DNA of 64,000 bases from Nemopilema nomurai. Taxonomy: Eukaryota; Cnidaria; Scyphozoa; Rhizostomeae; Rhizostomatidae. The DNA is taken from the NCBI GenBank assembly GCA_003864495.1, contig ML133494.1:331822-395821 (forward strand). Reading direction: 5' to 3'. How positions within the stretch are numbered: the stretch's first letter is position 1; every line of letters starts with the position of its first letter. Under the pieces are notes generated by a model. That model did no database searches. It was not told where the DNA came from and saw only the letters and a program-made list of their open reading frames with translations. Positions 1 to 26,560 of the stretch are shown here, piece by piece. Both the position numbers and the translations under genes were made by a program.

Positions 1-1771
1 GCCTATATCATGACTTCGTTCTGTTTCATCACAAAGGCGGCCATTTTGCAAGAAAGTCAGCATCACACAGGATTCAAATAACTCCACCCGGACAACGACA
101 GCAACAGAACCAAAATGAGCCGCAGCAGGAGCAAAATGCTGCGCAGGATGATAAAGAGGTGGAACGAAAATCAACACGGCTTTTGTATGGCGAAGAGCAG
201 TGTTACGTCATCGATGCAAAGTCTTTTGGAAATGTCGGTCGATATCTCAACGTGAGTGTCAAAAAGAATGCTTGTTTGTACATGCGCTTATACCAGTGCA
301 ACCTGAATCGTATGCCTAAAACGCGCATCTAAGATAATGCACGAAGGCCATTCAGCAGTTGACCTATGACCTTTTTGCAGGTCAAGGGTTAAGCTGATCT
401 TTGAAAAAGAGTGATCTTTTGGCTGGGCTAATGTTATCGAACTCTGGTTGCTCTTCGCCTTGTTGGTAGAGAACCGCGTAGCGCTTAGCCTTATGGGTAA
501 CACGCAGTCCTTAACGCAAATGTTTCAGAAATCACACATGCTTTGGTACCTCTTTTAATAATTAATGTGCAACTACAAATCTTTGCAATTGTCACCTCAC
601 TTCGATAAAAAAGCTTCAAGCCCACAACCTGTGACATCCTGTGAAAGGTTCAAAGGTCGTTCTCATTTACAATGGTGCTCACTCAGTAATTGTAGCCTGC
701 TGATTAACATCTAATTACCATACTATCTGATTTGCTTAAGATTCGATCGCCCACTGCCCAAGACTGACGTATTGCTTGGGAAGTTACGCTCTTGCTTTCT
801 TTCAGCCAATCTACATGCTAGCCTGAGTTGTAACCCCATATTCCTCTCTCTTCCCATGCATCTGAGTTCATTCATACGTCCTCTTCATTCAGAGAAATTC
901 GTCCTAAGTCTGATTCCCTGTTGTTTAGTTTTGCGAGCTTGGCCTAATTGCTGTTTGTGTTTCTTCTTCTATTTCAGCATAGCTGCATGCCGAACCTTTT
1001 TGTGCAGAATGTCTTCTACGATACCCACGACTTGAGGTTTCCTCTAGTCGCCTTTTTTACTCAGCAGTATGTATTGCATTTGTTTTCTTTCCTTTAAACA
1101 TTAAATTCTACGCTTAAGTCGTTGTTTTCAAGAAGTCTTGAGTATAGGCCTAACTATTAATGCGGACGTGAAAAGGTCTTTGTTTGTTGCTGCGCAGCAA
1201 CACCGAAGCTGCGTGGCATCAAAAAACCCAAAAGCAAGACTTCAAACCTTCCCTTCATAAATTTTGGTGTCTTTAATATACGCTGGCCCGTTACTTTATG
1301 AACCTTTGTAAAATCGTTATACTTTAAAGGGAAAACCTGGACATTGACATGGTCATAATTTTGCCGATTCGAAAAGATTCACACACTCTATGTCACGTAA
1401 ATATTATCTCTAGCAGATTGGCTGGTTTGCACAGCCTAGGTAACGGCAATAATTTTCCGTAGTTTCAATTACCTGTTTTTCTTACGAGTTAGAGTTCTTC
1501 TGGTTTTTAGTGAACTGTAGCAGATAGTCTAGCAATGTAACCACTGATCTCTATAAAAGATCAGTGAAAGTATGGCGGAAAGCCTCCTAATCAAAGCAAA
1601 CCTCGTTTCCATTATCAGTCCCTGAAGCCTTAATTCCGTTATCCGTATTGCAGAAACGTTCCTGCGTTGACAGAATTGACATGGGATTATTCATATGACG
1701 TAGGAAGTGTGCCTGGCAAAGTATTGGAGTGCCATTGTGGTTCTCTCGAGTGCCGGGGAAGACTTTTGTAA
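1..1771 (+). CDS. SETDB1: SETDB1 histone H3K9 methyltransferase, C-terminal exons (5' part outside window)
   Basis: SETDB1 (eggless) methylates histone H3 lysine 9 in the nucleus to silence chromatin. Three coding exons are read: <1-251, 978-1066 and 1654-1771 (stop TAA 1769-1771), with phases 0 and 2 at the junctions. The first exon carries the end of the variable linker that splits the bifurcated SET domain (Q/N-rich here), then the SET motif [17 protein letters not shown]. The second begins [13 protein letters not shown], completing the NHSCxPN cofactor/catalytic motif, followed by [13 protein letters not shown]. The third has [12 protein letters not shown] and the post-SET zinc cluster [13 protein letters not shown] directly before the stop, where the family normally ends. 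The frame is open to position 3, but an acceptor inside the first 70 bases cannot be excluded. The adjacent downstream gene is a TIF1-family TRIM, known elsewhere as a SETDB1 partner. The family call is very secure; the left exon boundary is uncertain. Confidence 0.94.
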
Positions 1772-2812
1772 GTTTAAACAAGTTTAGGTATAACTAGTGA
1801 ACGAAATTTCTTTTAAATATACAAGTAGTTATATGTAGTTTAAGTTAATATCAAGTAAAATTGTTTTAGATGTTCTCTGAATTTTGGTGCCAAAAATGAA
1901 CATAATTTTCTTAGGGCAAACTCGTTAGTTAGAGTCGTAAGTCAATGGCTTTTGTAATTTCTGAGCTATTCCTCTTTGAATTGTACTGAAAAGACAATTA
2001 GGCCAGGTGGTGAACAAGATATCAGTGGTCCCAATGATTTTGCGGCATGTTGACGTTTTCCCCCTGCCCCCATGAATGCCCCTACACACCAACTACATCT
2101 ATCCATAGGCCCCTATGCGCGAGTAAAAGACAATCCCATTTTCCCCAGTAATCTTGATTTTTTCTTCTACTAATACCAAGAATGAAGCTATATTCTTATA
2201 TGATTCTTAAATTGCCAAGCTACTTCCCGTTGCTTCTTTGCCTTTCGGAATCTCAGGCCATTTCCCTTGAGGGTCTTTTTGTGTTGCATTGTTCCTCTCA
2301 TGTTTTCCGACCCTGTGTCTTATTCTCCAACAATTTCCTGCATTTAATCAGTTTAAATGGCGGCTTTATGTAATTGTTTCCCCTGGAGGACTTACTGGAT
2401 ATTCCCCAAGCCCCAAGGTGATTTTTTTTATTTCTCAGATTTAAAGACTGCAATTATAAAGATGGAGCCTTTAATTAAAGAGTCTGATTTAGGCCCGCGA
2501 TAGAGTCTTCAGTGAAACCTAAAGTATGGTAGTCACTTTAAAGCCAAAAAATGCAAAAAAGAACTAGATAAAGTCGCTTTTAAAGTTCAAAAAAGTATTT
2601 TTTGAAAAAATTCACCGGTCCTCCGATGTTCAGAGATACTGCGCTATTAAAAATGGCCTCTGTTCTCATTCTACAACACATAAAGCATTTGCAGAGTCTG
2701 AAGTAAGACTCGTGCTAAACAAATCCCTTTCCGAATATACAATATCCCACAATACACTTTCTTAAATCCATATTGCTTATGACATTTCAAGACAACACGA
2801 AAAACGAGTGCC

Positions 2813-2818
2813 AATAAA
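2813..2818 (+). terminator. Possible SETDB1 polyadenylation signal
   Basis: This is the first AATAAA I noticed downstream of the SETDB1 stop codon. It would imply a 3' UTR of about 1 kb. It is a single hexamer match in AT-rich DNA, so weak. Confidence 0.25.
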
Positions 2819-5800
2819 TACTTATTTCACTTGACTTTAGACTTAATATGGTCAAGGTTTCAATTTTATTTAGAAGTTTCCTCTTATTCCGTTTTTGTAA
2901 ACATGTGGTATTTTTCCGTGCTTCTTAATAGGTATTAGCGATTATTGTACTCAAATGATGTATTATTGCAATGTATTATTCGCTTTTTCATACACTCTTC
3001 AATGTCGAAAACTGGTCATATACTGCTTGTTGAAGATTTCACAAGCAAATCACAAAAATGCTTTCTTAAGTATATGTTTACAAAAAACGAAGACATTACG
3101 TTGTAAAGAATCCACACGAAGGCATGAAGTCGACTTTTTATCTGAAATTGCCATAAAACCCGCATGACGAATTACACAAGAGTGAGAATTTTTGTTCAAT
3201 TTTTATAAGTGTTAACAATCTTTCGGATTTTGCAAACGCAGAACAATATTGCAGGTGATCGCAAGGTCGAGTGAAAGCAAATATGGAACAGTGTGGGCGT
3301 GGTTTCGCAAAGATTCGATAACATTCGAGAAGTTTTCGAACTGCTGACGCCATTTAACTACGCCAAACCTTCGAACAGCTGCGCGAATATTCGTTTATTT
3401 TTCTGCATTATTTTGTAGTGACTAATTAGACCCTTTGCAAGCTTAAACACGTACACCAGTAATATGACCTGTTTTAAGAATCAGACTTGTCAATGCTTGC
3501 CATTTAATCAATCCAAAAAGGGGCATATAACCACTTCAATTTTGGTTCTAAAATAGCACTTTTGAGTCTCGCTGCGGAACGTTGCCGAAAGTGGAGGGGC
3601 GAAACCCCTCTGGTCCCCAACTTTTACGTCACTGAGTTCGGTCCTACTGCACTGAGTTGGCTTCCCCCTTAAACGTCTTCAAACACATCAATCAAAAGTA
3701 CGTCTCGGTTTAACGATTATTTTAATTGACAGTTGGCCAGCGATTATCTAGAAAACATTCCTGGCTTGTTGAGCGGAAATCCGTAATGTTGAACCATGCC
3801 AGTGAACAGGGAGGGAATCCTATCTGTCGGAAATCCACGTTTCCGCTCTCTTGTCGCGAGGATTTCCTCCGATTTGAAAATATACCACGTAAACATGGAA
3901 GATCTTTCGAATGCTTCATGGAATTTCATGTTCGAAGTTTCGAAGAGTGTGTGACCTATCACAGCAAGTAACGCCTTTCTAGAGAAGCCAGCAGCAACAA
4001 CAACCATCGAATTGCAATCACTAGCTTTGGCACATTCTGTTTATTTCAAGTTCAATGAAGTACTTGCCTGATCGTGATATCATTAATGGCGTTATGTTGT
4101 TTAAGGGGAGGACTAAATAATGGGAAGGCCAATTTGGAATTTTATAATTTCCTTGTGGGAAGTGAAAGAATCACGTGCTAGTTTCTTCCAACGTCATCGC
4201 ATCTGCAAATATGACACAGAGGTCCTTATTCAAAATTGTTGAACCATGCATTGTTGGGTGCCTTCGACCATTTGAGCATTTATGGCGTAAAGACAGGGTG
4301 AATAACAACCAGCATACTAATAACTTATTGCGATTGGGATATGCTGATCAGGGGAGGGGGGAGTAAGGCCTAAGGTCAGGGAAAGTTTATAAATCATTTT
4401 CAGTCAACTAACATATCTATCTCTCAGTCTAAGTTTAATGGGGCTACCAATCCTCGTAATTAAAAGTGGTCGGTTACTATTTCGGAGCGCCTCTCCCCAA
4501 AATAGGACTGTGGAGGCTCGTCACTGAAAGGCACGCTGTGAAGGCGCCTACCTCTCCCCAATGCCCGTAAGACACTGAAATCGAACTACAGGCAACAACG
4601 GCAACCACTGATCTTAGATGCTAGCAGCAATGGGCGCTATTATTGGACCCTCTAGAGAATATAATATGTGTGGTAATGACAAATGGTTGTGACGTAAAAA
4701 CAATGCGGTCAAAGGAATGTTAGAAAGCATGTTAATGCTTCGCATCAACAGATACTTAATGCATATTGTGGAAACTTAATGCTTGGAGAATGAGTAGCAG
4801 TAAAATGACGTACTTGATAATTTCGTGTATGAATTCTTTGCAGCAAACGGCTGTTTGATAATTGAATTAGACAAGAAATTCATTGTGATTAACAACTTTT
4901 GCCTAAACGTATCTCTGTAAAATGCTGCTTCTCTTTCAGATACACGCACTAAGCAGCAATATAACACCGAGGCACCTGAATCGCTTTTGATTATTAATGC
5001 AGAACACCAGGTGCAATGGTAGGCCTAAAAGTGATGTATTCACTCAAGGCCGCAGTCCTTTGACAACGAAAAAGTTAGCGATTTACCAGCAGATTTGCTA
5101 AGAAACGCTGCCAAATTCCCATCGCAGGGAGAGTCTCCCAGCGAAGTAACAGATACCTAAGACATTGAAAACTAGGTCATAGTGGAAGGATTGGCAAATA
5201 GGTGTTTTGCCTAGAATGTCAAATAGGTGTTTTGCCTAGAATGACAGCTGGAGATGGGTGCAACTGTACTTGTTTCGCAAAGCTTAAGAATCAGGTGGCC
5301 TCCTTGGGAATCTAATCGGAACATGCTAGTCCACATGGGTAATACAAGACTTGTTACGGCCCTTACAATATTTCTATGTCCAGCACAATTTTGAAAAGTG
5401 ACGTCATTGTAGCTTCACAAATTGTAATTGCAGCGCAGTCATTTCATCCTATTTGTTGCTTATCATCTCCACCTCCTATTTCTATCTCTACTTTACCTTC
5501 TAATCCTACTTGTAACCCTCCACCTCTTGTATCACTGTCTCTCTACCATAGAATTTTGTCCCTTTCTCGTACACAAGAGAGAACTGAACCCATAAAGTCC
5601 AAGTGCATTTAAAGTCATACAGTTTTAAAGTCATTGGAGTTGAAATCGGCTGCCTTGCTTCTTAATCTGTTGTTTTGTTACCATTGTAGCTCTTGGCTAA
5701 GCTTTCTTTGTGAACCAATAATAACTGAGTGTGGCTTGGGCGCGTTCTTTGACTTAATGTTGTCCAATGCAAACATTGGTAGCATGACAAATGGTATTAG

Positions 5801-6725
5801 GTCCCGGATGAAAATAGAAGTAAGAAAAAAGGACAACTTTCTGTTAAGTGGAAAATGTTCTTGCAGTAATTGACTCGTTGCCACTGCTTCGCTTTAAATG
5901 CCCACAATGCCTTGCAAGTTTGCCTGGCTTCTTCTTTACCTAAAGGAAGACTTTTGATTGTTCATTAAATGCCGTTAATGATATTAAAAATTATTTTTAA
6001 AAATGTGTGAGAATTAATGAAGATTATTCACACTCTGCCAGTGCAGGGTATGTAAGGATGATGAAGTGGCGATGGAAGGAATCTGATAGTAAAATGAGAC
6101 CCACTGTGGAAAGCTGAACAATGAGATATGTGAAATAACATGAGTGAAAGTATGTTGACGTATGATGTGAAATTCAAATAGCTGATGTACGCCTAAATGT
6201 ACTTGCTAGACCCATTTATGGTTGGTTAACCCATATGACTCTTTCTACGGGCTCTGTAACTCTTCCATAAACTCTAGCACTATCGATAATAGTGACGTCA
6301 TTTTTCAATTATATCATCGTTAGCTATAGTGCTTTTACTTTTTCCTTTTGTTGCATATTTCTGCAACCTATTCCATCTCTATCTCCTACTAGAACTTAAG
6401 CAGCGGATTTTCAGTTCAAGAGCTTCGCAAGTCTGAAAGAAAACTGTTTTAGAAATCCGATGAAGATTAATTCACATCATGTTAACGTAAAAAAGCACCT
6501 TTAGCAGACGACTAAGCGATTATTAATCTTGCTTTTACAGCGCTTGATGTTTCGAAAGCTTTCACAGAAACTGTGATCTCGCAATAGTGATGGAACACTA
6601 CGATTTCACCAGGCCCCCCCAGAACTGCTATTCTCTTTTCTTCTTGACCCTCACTTTATTTCACAAAACTATACTTTGTTTTCAGTGTAGTTTTTCCCTA
6701 TCCTTGGTAAATTAGTAAAAGTGTT

Positions 6726-6860
6726 TACAATAGCAAGAAATAGCGGAGCAAGTTTTACATACTTGAAGTGCTTTTTCATCCGACACTCCAAGTATACAAG
6801 CGTCGGAAAATACCTAAAGATGACACAATAAATAGGCAGTTGCGGATCGAAAACCAAGGG
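6726..6860 (-). mobile_element. MITE-like element, family B, diverged copy
   Basis: This stretch aligns nearly colinearly with the reverse complement of the 56.3 kb element. Shared blocks are ACAATxGCAAGAAA, the core CTTTTTCxTCCGACACTC, and GTCGGAAAATACC followed by AATAAATAGGCAGTTGC. The terminal inverted repeat is decayed here, so it looks like an old copy. Confidence 0.55.
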
Positions 6861-8615
6861 GGAAAGAAGAGCGTATGATTGGGTTAATTGATAACGATTT
6901 GGCAATTGGGTTATGACGATAGTCTCTGAGAGGGCAGTTCATCATTAAAAATTTTAATTTCAAACGCAAGTTTTAAAAATTTGATTCTTCTGGAGTTGAC
7001 TGATGTCAACTTGGATTTGATAAAATAACCGGTTGTCATAGCGTACTTATTTTATAGCGGTGACAATAATCCTGTTATTTCATCTCGCGTTCCGAAACGT
7101 CCTGGCAAAAATTTCTTGCCTTCCTGATGGTTTCACAAGCCGGAGAAAATCTTCGCTTTATCTTCCTGTACCGAACCCGTCACTATATTTTTCATGTTAC
7201 CGAAAGTCTTTGCAAGATCTGAAGTAAACAGAGAGTACACAATTTAGTGCTGTGTTCAAAAACGAAAAAAACACATCAATTTAAGTTGACTAAGTCAAGC
7301 CTCAAACAGGTTTGTGAAGAAGTTGCGGTGATTTATCTTCGAAAGGTATTAAATATTGATTTAGAATTCTGTAAATGGAGGCAGAAATGCCGATACGCTG
7401 GTAGCTTTCTTGCTCTAGGCCGCAAACATACATGTGATTTCGACATTGGTCAAATTAACGACTGCGTAAGCACTAGCCTGTCAATCAAAACCAGCTGGCC
7501 TGGCTTGTTGCTACGCTCTGAAAACACGCACACGAAACAAAGAAAGTTCGATGGCCACACGCCGGAAATTACATCATAAATTCGTCTGTCAATCAAAGTC
7601 ACATGATTAATTATTCATGATATACGTCACGATACGTCAATCATTGCATAGTTATGTGCCATCTATTTGAAGGAGGTACTTGCAGGCCCGTACGCAAGCT
7701 TTTGAACAATTGAGAATTTTTTTGAGTGACCTAGTTTCAATTTCCGTCAGTAAAACAATTATTTTGGAGTTAAGGTGGAGAAGAATCTTTGAAAGCTGTA
7801 AGCGGAAAGATTTTCTAGCAGAAAAGAAAAAGCGGTTTTCATTTTCCGCTTGGCTTTCTTCTCTGGCTTGTGTCAGGATAAATTTGTAAAATGTCACTAG
7901 TGTCAAAATGCATAGCCATACTCACAATATTGATATCGCGGGGTAAACAGTTAACGAAATTATTTCAATATGTGGTAAAATTTTCGTTGTAATGGCTGGT
8001 AAATGAGCGAATCAAAGCATAAAAGTGACTGTAATCAAATAATGTTCTTTGCATAAGAACTTTTCGTTTGTGAAAGCTCTTCTTCTGATTTGAAGATAAT
8101 GTCTGGCATGTGCTTAAAAGCAGGGGAGGAAATTCCCGCTTTCACCTTTGCATCATGTAAACTATTGTTTTGGGAAACTTCCATGCATTGAATTTAAAAT
8201 GACATCAAACAGCGTTTTTATATTAAAAAGGAAACCGAGGAATCAAGAGAATTTCACTACCGCGTACACGTGAAGTTAAAATTGTGTTTACTTTCTAAAC
8301 AACAGAAGGCCTTAATTCTTTCCGTATCAATTTTTTCTGTATGATTCAGTCTTTTTATAAATTTAAATAATTTTAGAATGAATTGTAACTATCAAACGCT
8401 TCAAATTTTCGCAAGAATCATCTTCGCTGTTTTTGATGCTTTTGAAGGATGACATTTTGCGTTTACAGTCCATTTGTTCGGTTGCCCTGTCAAAGATCTT
8501 TGACTTGGAATTTGGCCAGTTTGGCTGCTGTTGAAATAAACCAAGTTCGCTGGAAACCCACCGCCTGGACCACCGTAAATGTTCAAGCTTTGCAACTATT
8601 AGTTTTGTTTATGAA

Positions 8616-22404
<13,789 letters not shown>

Positions 22405-22579
22405 AGCTTTGCTTGTTGTTGTAGCTGTTATCGCCCGTGGGCGTCTAGTGGTGAGCATAATGGACCGTTGAGCTAACAAAGTAATATATCAGGGCCTGCA
22501 GCAGCCAACGGATGGGCTACTCGGGACTAGCTTTTCCGGTCAAGGGAAACAGGCTTAGAGTGATAATTGTACACGATTT

Positions 22580-22585
22580 AATAAA
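22580..22585 (+). terminator. TIF1 gene polyadenylation signal
   Basis: A canonical AATAAA lies about 175 bp after the TIF1 stop codon, giving a short, plausible 3' UTR. Confidence 0.6.
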
Positions 22586-23035
22586 CGCCCAAGGCGCTTA
22601 ATCGAACCTGATATAGATGCTATACGGATCCGTATTTTGGACCGAAAAACTCATTATCATTCCATACCTTACCAGACCATACCACACAGTACCTTTCAAT
22701 GATTTAACATTATAAATCACCAAGCATCCCTTGCCATACGACTCCGTACCACACCATACTGAATCACATGCCATGTGGTACGGTTCAGCAATATACACAA
22801 ACAGCTAAGATATCTTCACCACCAACAATGTATGTCCAATGTACTTCTAGCCTCGTTTCTGCTGTACCGCTTTGCCTCCACCCTCGGTTTGGAAGTTTTT
22901 AACTCGGGATTTTGCACAACTGTCTCACAGTAGGGGGAGGATGCGTGATAACTGAACAAAACTGTTCATTAAAACATATTTTTGTATTTATTCGAGAGTC
23001 ATAAACTTTGTTTTCAATGTTCATTATTTCGTTCC

Positions 23036-23110
23036 TTTCTAACATCCAACTACCTTCGCGGCATGAATATTTATTTTGCAGCCAAGATCTGCAGTTCCAT
23101 GCCCTTGCGT
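23036..23110. repeat. Dispersed repeat family C, copy 2
   Basis: See the copy about 1.06 kb upstream. CATCCAACTACCTTCGCG, GAATATTTATTTTGCAGCCA and AGATCTGCAGTTCCATGCCC align to it in the same order. Confidence 0.5.
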
Positions 23111-24359
23111 GCATAAACTCTATGCACTGCCTGCTCACGGCGGCTTTTTAAACCCACACAGGACACCACTGTTCTGTCCTTTTGTACATTTTTAGAAACA
23201 CAGCCAGCAATTGAAATTTTCCCCGTTCCCAAGTCAGGATCCTAGAAACACTAGACATTTTGTAGCATTTTCGCGCCAAAGTGAGTTCAAGCAAGTAAAT
23301 CCCTTTTGTGAAATGGCAAACCAATACCCCAAGAATCTTCATCCCCGTTGTAAATTCATTCGCTTGAAGTAGTTTCAAGTCGGCCTCTATGACTTCCTAC
23401 ATCAAGCCTTTTTAAGCTGGCAAGATTGAATGCCCCAATTTGCTTCTGAAAACGACTTAATGCTTAACAATAAAACTGTAAAGTTTTTTGTCTTAAGTAA
23501 TACATTTTTGTGAGTGTTCGTAATTCACCATTGTTCTGGTTTTTCATGAGACTCTTATCTGACTATTTCTGAGTCACCCGCTCCGTGACGTCACAGTCTG
23601 CCTCTTTGAAGTAAAGGGTCTGTCTATATGTTGTTCAGGCCTTTAAAATTTGCAGAATTTTGCATAGGCCAGTTTTGAATTCTTGCGTGCAGAGAACACG
23701 GATGATATCTAACGCAACAGAGATATAGTTTTTTTAAGCGTGGTATTCGACTTAGAAGTATTACGTCACTCAACAAGGAAACGAAACATCCGAGAAGCAT
23801 GATCGAGGGGAAGGAAACAGGCGTAACGCTGACGTGTTCAATCCCCGGTGCGGAAAAAGGAACTGGTGCCTAGTATGACGTCATTACATATAACGGGATT
23901 ATAGCTTCGCCTTAGTTGTAAGCCCTTATTCTGTTGAGATTATAGCTTAACCTTCCAGGAGTAGCTTGACTGAACAAACCTTTTGTTCTTTATCAATTTT
24001 CCTTTTGCTAAGTGGAAGGAGGTGAATGGGTATCAAAATTTGCTAATAAGTCATGGGCATCAAGGTTCCACATCACGAGCTTTATTTTCGCGAAATTTTT
24101 TAGATTGTTTATGAACAAGTGTATAACGTTAACATGTGAACGTAAGTAAACAGGGAATTGATTACAAACATTGCGAATAACGTGATGCGAATAACAAGTT
24201 GGCGCTTTTCATCGAATTTGGATGTAGACCTTCCTTGTATCTTACTCTTCTGATTGGTGACTGGTTATCTGCTTTGGTGCTAAGAATACCGGATAGGCAA
24301 AAGTTTGTAGTGCACTGGCTTTGGATGATTAGGATAGCTTTAAGAATGGCCGGTAATAT

Positions 24360-25049
24360 CAGGGGCGGATCCGGGTGTTCTCACCGTTCTCACGTGAGAA
24401 CGTCTTTTTTCTCCAAAATGAAATTGCAAAAAGCAAGGTTAAAATATTCAATTTAACTTCCAAGACAACTATTGACTTCCTTGTTTGTCTCCGAGTTGCA
24501 GACAGAGCTTACATATGCGGAGAAGCATGATTCAAGACAATTTGACAGAGATTTAAATTCTCCTTGTTGTGGGCCATTGTTTCATCTTTGGAATAAATTT
24601 AGAGGTTGTTTTGTCAGCCAATGGAAGTGCAGAATTTTGGTTTTAAACCAATGAACTGGTGAGAACTCGAAAATAAATTATTTTCATGCGCGAGTCGAAA
24701 AAACAATCAAATTCGGTCTTCTTTTGTTTCTGGTGAGAAACTCTGATGTAGGATGTGAGAAACAGTGACGTTACTATTCCATTGAAAAAGTAGAGCCAAT
24801 ATTGCGATGAGAACTCGGGAGTTCTCACTGGATCATTCAATTCAGTTGAGTAAACTCAAAAAACGAAAGGAGCGCGAAAAACGATTTCCTGCCTTCGGAT
24901 AGTTGAATGAGAAATCGATATAATGGAGTTTCTGGAAGAAATCAAAGTTTGCTTGGCGAAAGGGCGTGTCCCGAGGATTAAACTGCCCGTAAAATTTGTC
25001 GCCCCTTCTTTGGGTGAGGACGTCACATTTCGCTCTGGATCCGCCCCTG
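24360..25049. mobile_element. 690-bp non-autonomous hAT-like element
   Basis: The inverted ends CAGGGGCGGATCC and GGATCCGCCCCTG are perfect over 13 bp; CAGGGGCGGATC ends are typical of hAT derivatives. AATAT abuts both ends, which is shorter than the 8-bp duplication expected for hAT. GTTCTCAC and GTGAGAAC motifs recur subterminally. It encodes no transposase. Confidence 0.65.
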
Positions 25050-26033
25050 AATATATATGACAACTTGTCAATATTTAGGAAGAATTTTGTGTTGGAAAAT
25101 TGCTCAATACTTGTTTGTTGTGAATGCACAAGCCACACCTAATGAAGGCTTTTTCTTTCTCGATCAACTTTTAGATATTAAAAAGCTTTTTTTAAAAAAC
25201 CCTCGAAAGGAACAATCTAAATAAATCTTTCGATTGGAGCTTTTCAAAATACCACTAAAAATTCTGACAAAAGAGATTAGCTTCCCGAAGAATGTCAAAA
25301 ATTCTTCCAAGGGGGTAAGAGGATTTGGAGTTATAATGCATGTCCCCCGTCTCATTAGAACCGGAAAAGCACCAAGCAACCTGACGCAAAGGTGGTGGAA
25401 CACCCGCAGCCTCGATTAGGTTTTATGCATGTTCTCGCCTTTGTTCATGGGTCACACCTGCAGGACACAGTAACTATTTTCTAAAAGTCATATTACTGCG
25501 GAAGGACGGGGGGAAAATGGCCCGAGTGAAATTCGCATGAATTTATTTGAAACTTATAGAAAGGACGAAGTTTTTCGCTATTTAGATCAAAGACAGCTCG
25601 ATGAGAATTGTTTTTGAATCACTTTAGTTTGCTTTTTCTAATCATTGAATATTTCTTAATTAATTGTATGTTCTTCCATATTTCTTTGCGCTAGAGTATT
25701 TATATTGTGTTTTGGAAATCTATGGTGGAAGTGAATTGGAAAATGTAATGGAAAGTAATTGTAATCTGTCGGGGGCAGCAACTCTTGGAAAGAAAATTAG
25801 TAGCTAAGTAAAAAATATTAACAACATCAGGGATATTATTATCTAAACCGTTGGACAACGTATGTCATAAACTGTGTCAAAAAAACGTGTGTCATATATA
25901 TAATGAAAAGGTGGCATAAACTCCTGGAACATTATATGATACCTTTTGAGGCTTCCCTTTATGCTTTTTAAGCTAAAATTTACAAGGCATAACAAAGAAA
26001 CTTTTGGCCCTGCACAAATATTTCCAGCTCTCG

Positions 26034-26160
26034 GGCACCGCGGAGCGTTGAGAAAAGAGGGTTTATTGGTAGTTTATTACTTAATATTTGGCATTTTTTA
26101 CCAAAATTGGGGGGGGCTAAAGCCCCCTCAGCCCCCCCCCCCCCCCGGCTCCGCGGTGCC
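26034..26160. mobile_element. 127-bp GC-rich inverted-repeat element
   Basis: Perfect 13-bp arms GGCACCGCGGAGC and GCTCCGCGGTGCC flank a short interior ending in a G/C homopolymer foldback (CTAAAGCCCCCTCAGCCCC followed by poly-C). It is probably a small foldback or MITE; no target duplication was identified. Confidence 0.5.
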
Positions 26161-26375
26161 TGGCTCTACATTCAATTTGAAACAACCAATCGCGTGCAAT
26201 ACCACCTGTCATGCATGGAAGTTGAATAACTAAAATATCGCGTGCAAATATTTTTCATTCAATTTGAAAATAATCCGGGGCACGCAACTGGTATCTATTA
26301 CTGACCATTCCGTGACCTTTGCTAGCACTGGTTGAATATAATCCAATGATATCATGTACCCAGAGTCCAGAAATT

Positions 26376-26560
26376 ATCCTCTGGCTACAATTTTCACAAT
26401 TCAAACCTTCTTCAATACGAACTCAAAACATAATTTTTTTAAAATCACGCTGTTTACAACAAAAATCACCAATAAACGTTCCTCAAATATGACATTAACA
26501 AACGTCAAAAAAATGTATAACCTTCCTCCAGCTCCCAGCTGTACCCTTGAAAATTTCCAA
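26376..26560 (+). repeat. Dispersed repeat family A, copy 2
   Basis: It carries CTGGCTACAATTTTCAC, ATTCAAACCTTCTTCAA, ACTCAAAACA, AAACGTTCCTCAAATATGAC and CCTTCCTCCAGCTCCCAGCT in the same order as the other copies. Confidence 0.6.

Larger units (their letters stand above)
1772..8615. other. Intergenic DNA between SETDB1 and the TIF1 gene
   Basis: No exon with recognisable homology was found on either strand. The longest open frame (7247-7579, 110 codons, +) has no recognisable motif and no splice or promoter context. The stretch contains one copy of a MITE-like family near 6.73-6.86 kb. The probable TIF1 5' UTR and promoter lie in the last few hundred bases. Much of it is AT-rich filler. Confidence 0.6.

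Noticed and set aside
1540..1566. CACTGATCT / AGATCAGTG hairpin before the last SETDB1 exon
   Set aside because: Perfect 9-bp arms, but short and isolated; no terminator or RNA structure is expected there in a eukaryotic intron.
7247..7579. 110-codon open frame upstream of the TIF1 gene
   Set aside because: Longest unassigned frame in the spacer, but no motif, no low-complexity or signal features and no splice context. It is consistent with chance in about 7 kb of spacer.
23780..23880. Possible tRNA: GTTCAATCCCCGG resembles a B box
   Set aside because: No A box at the right distance and no acceptor or anticodon stem could be drawn.
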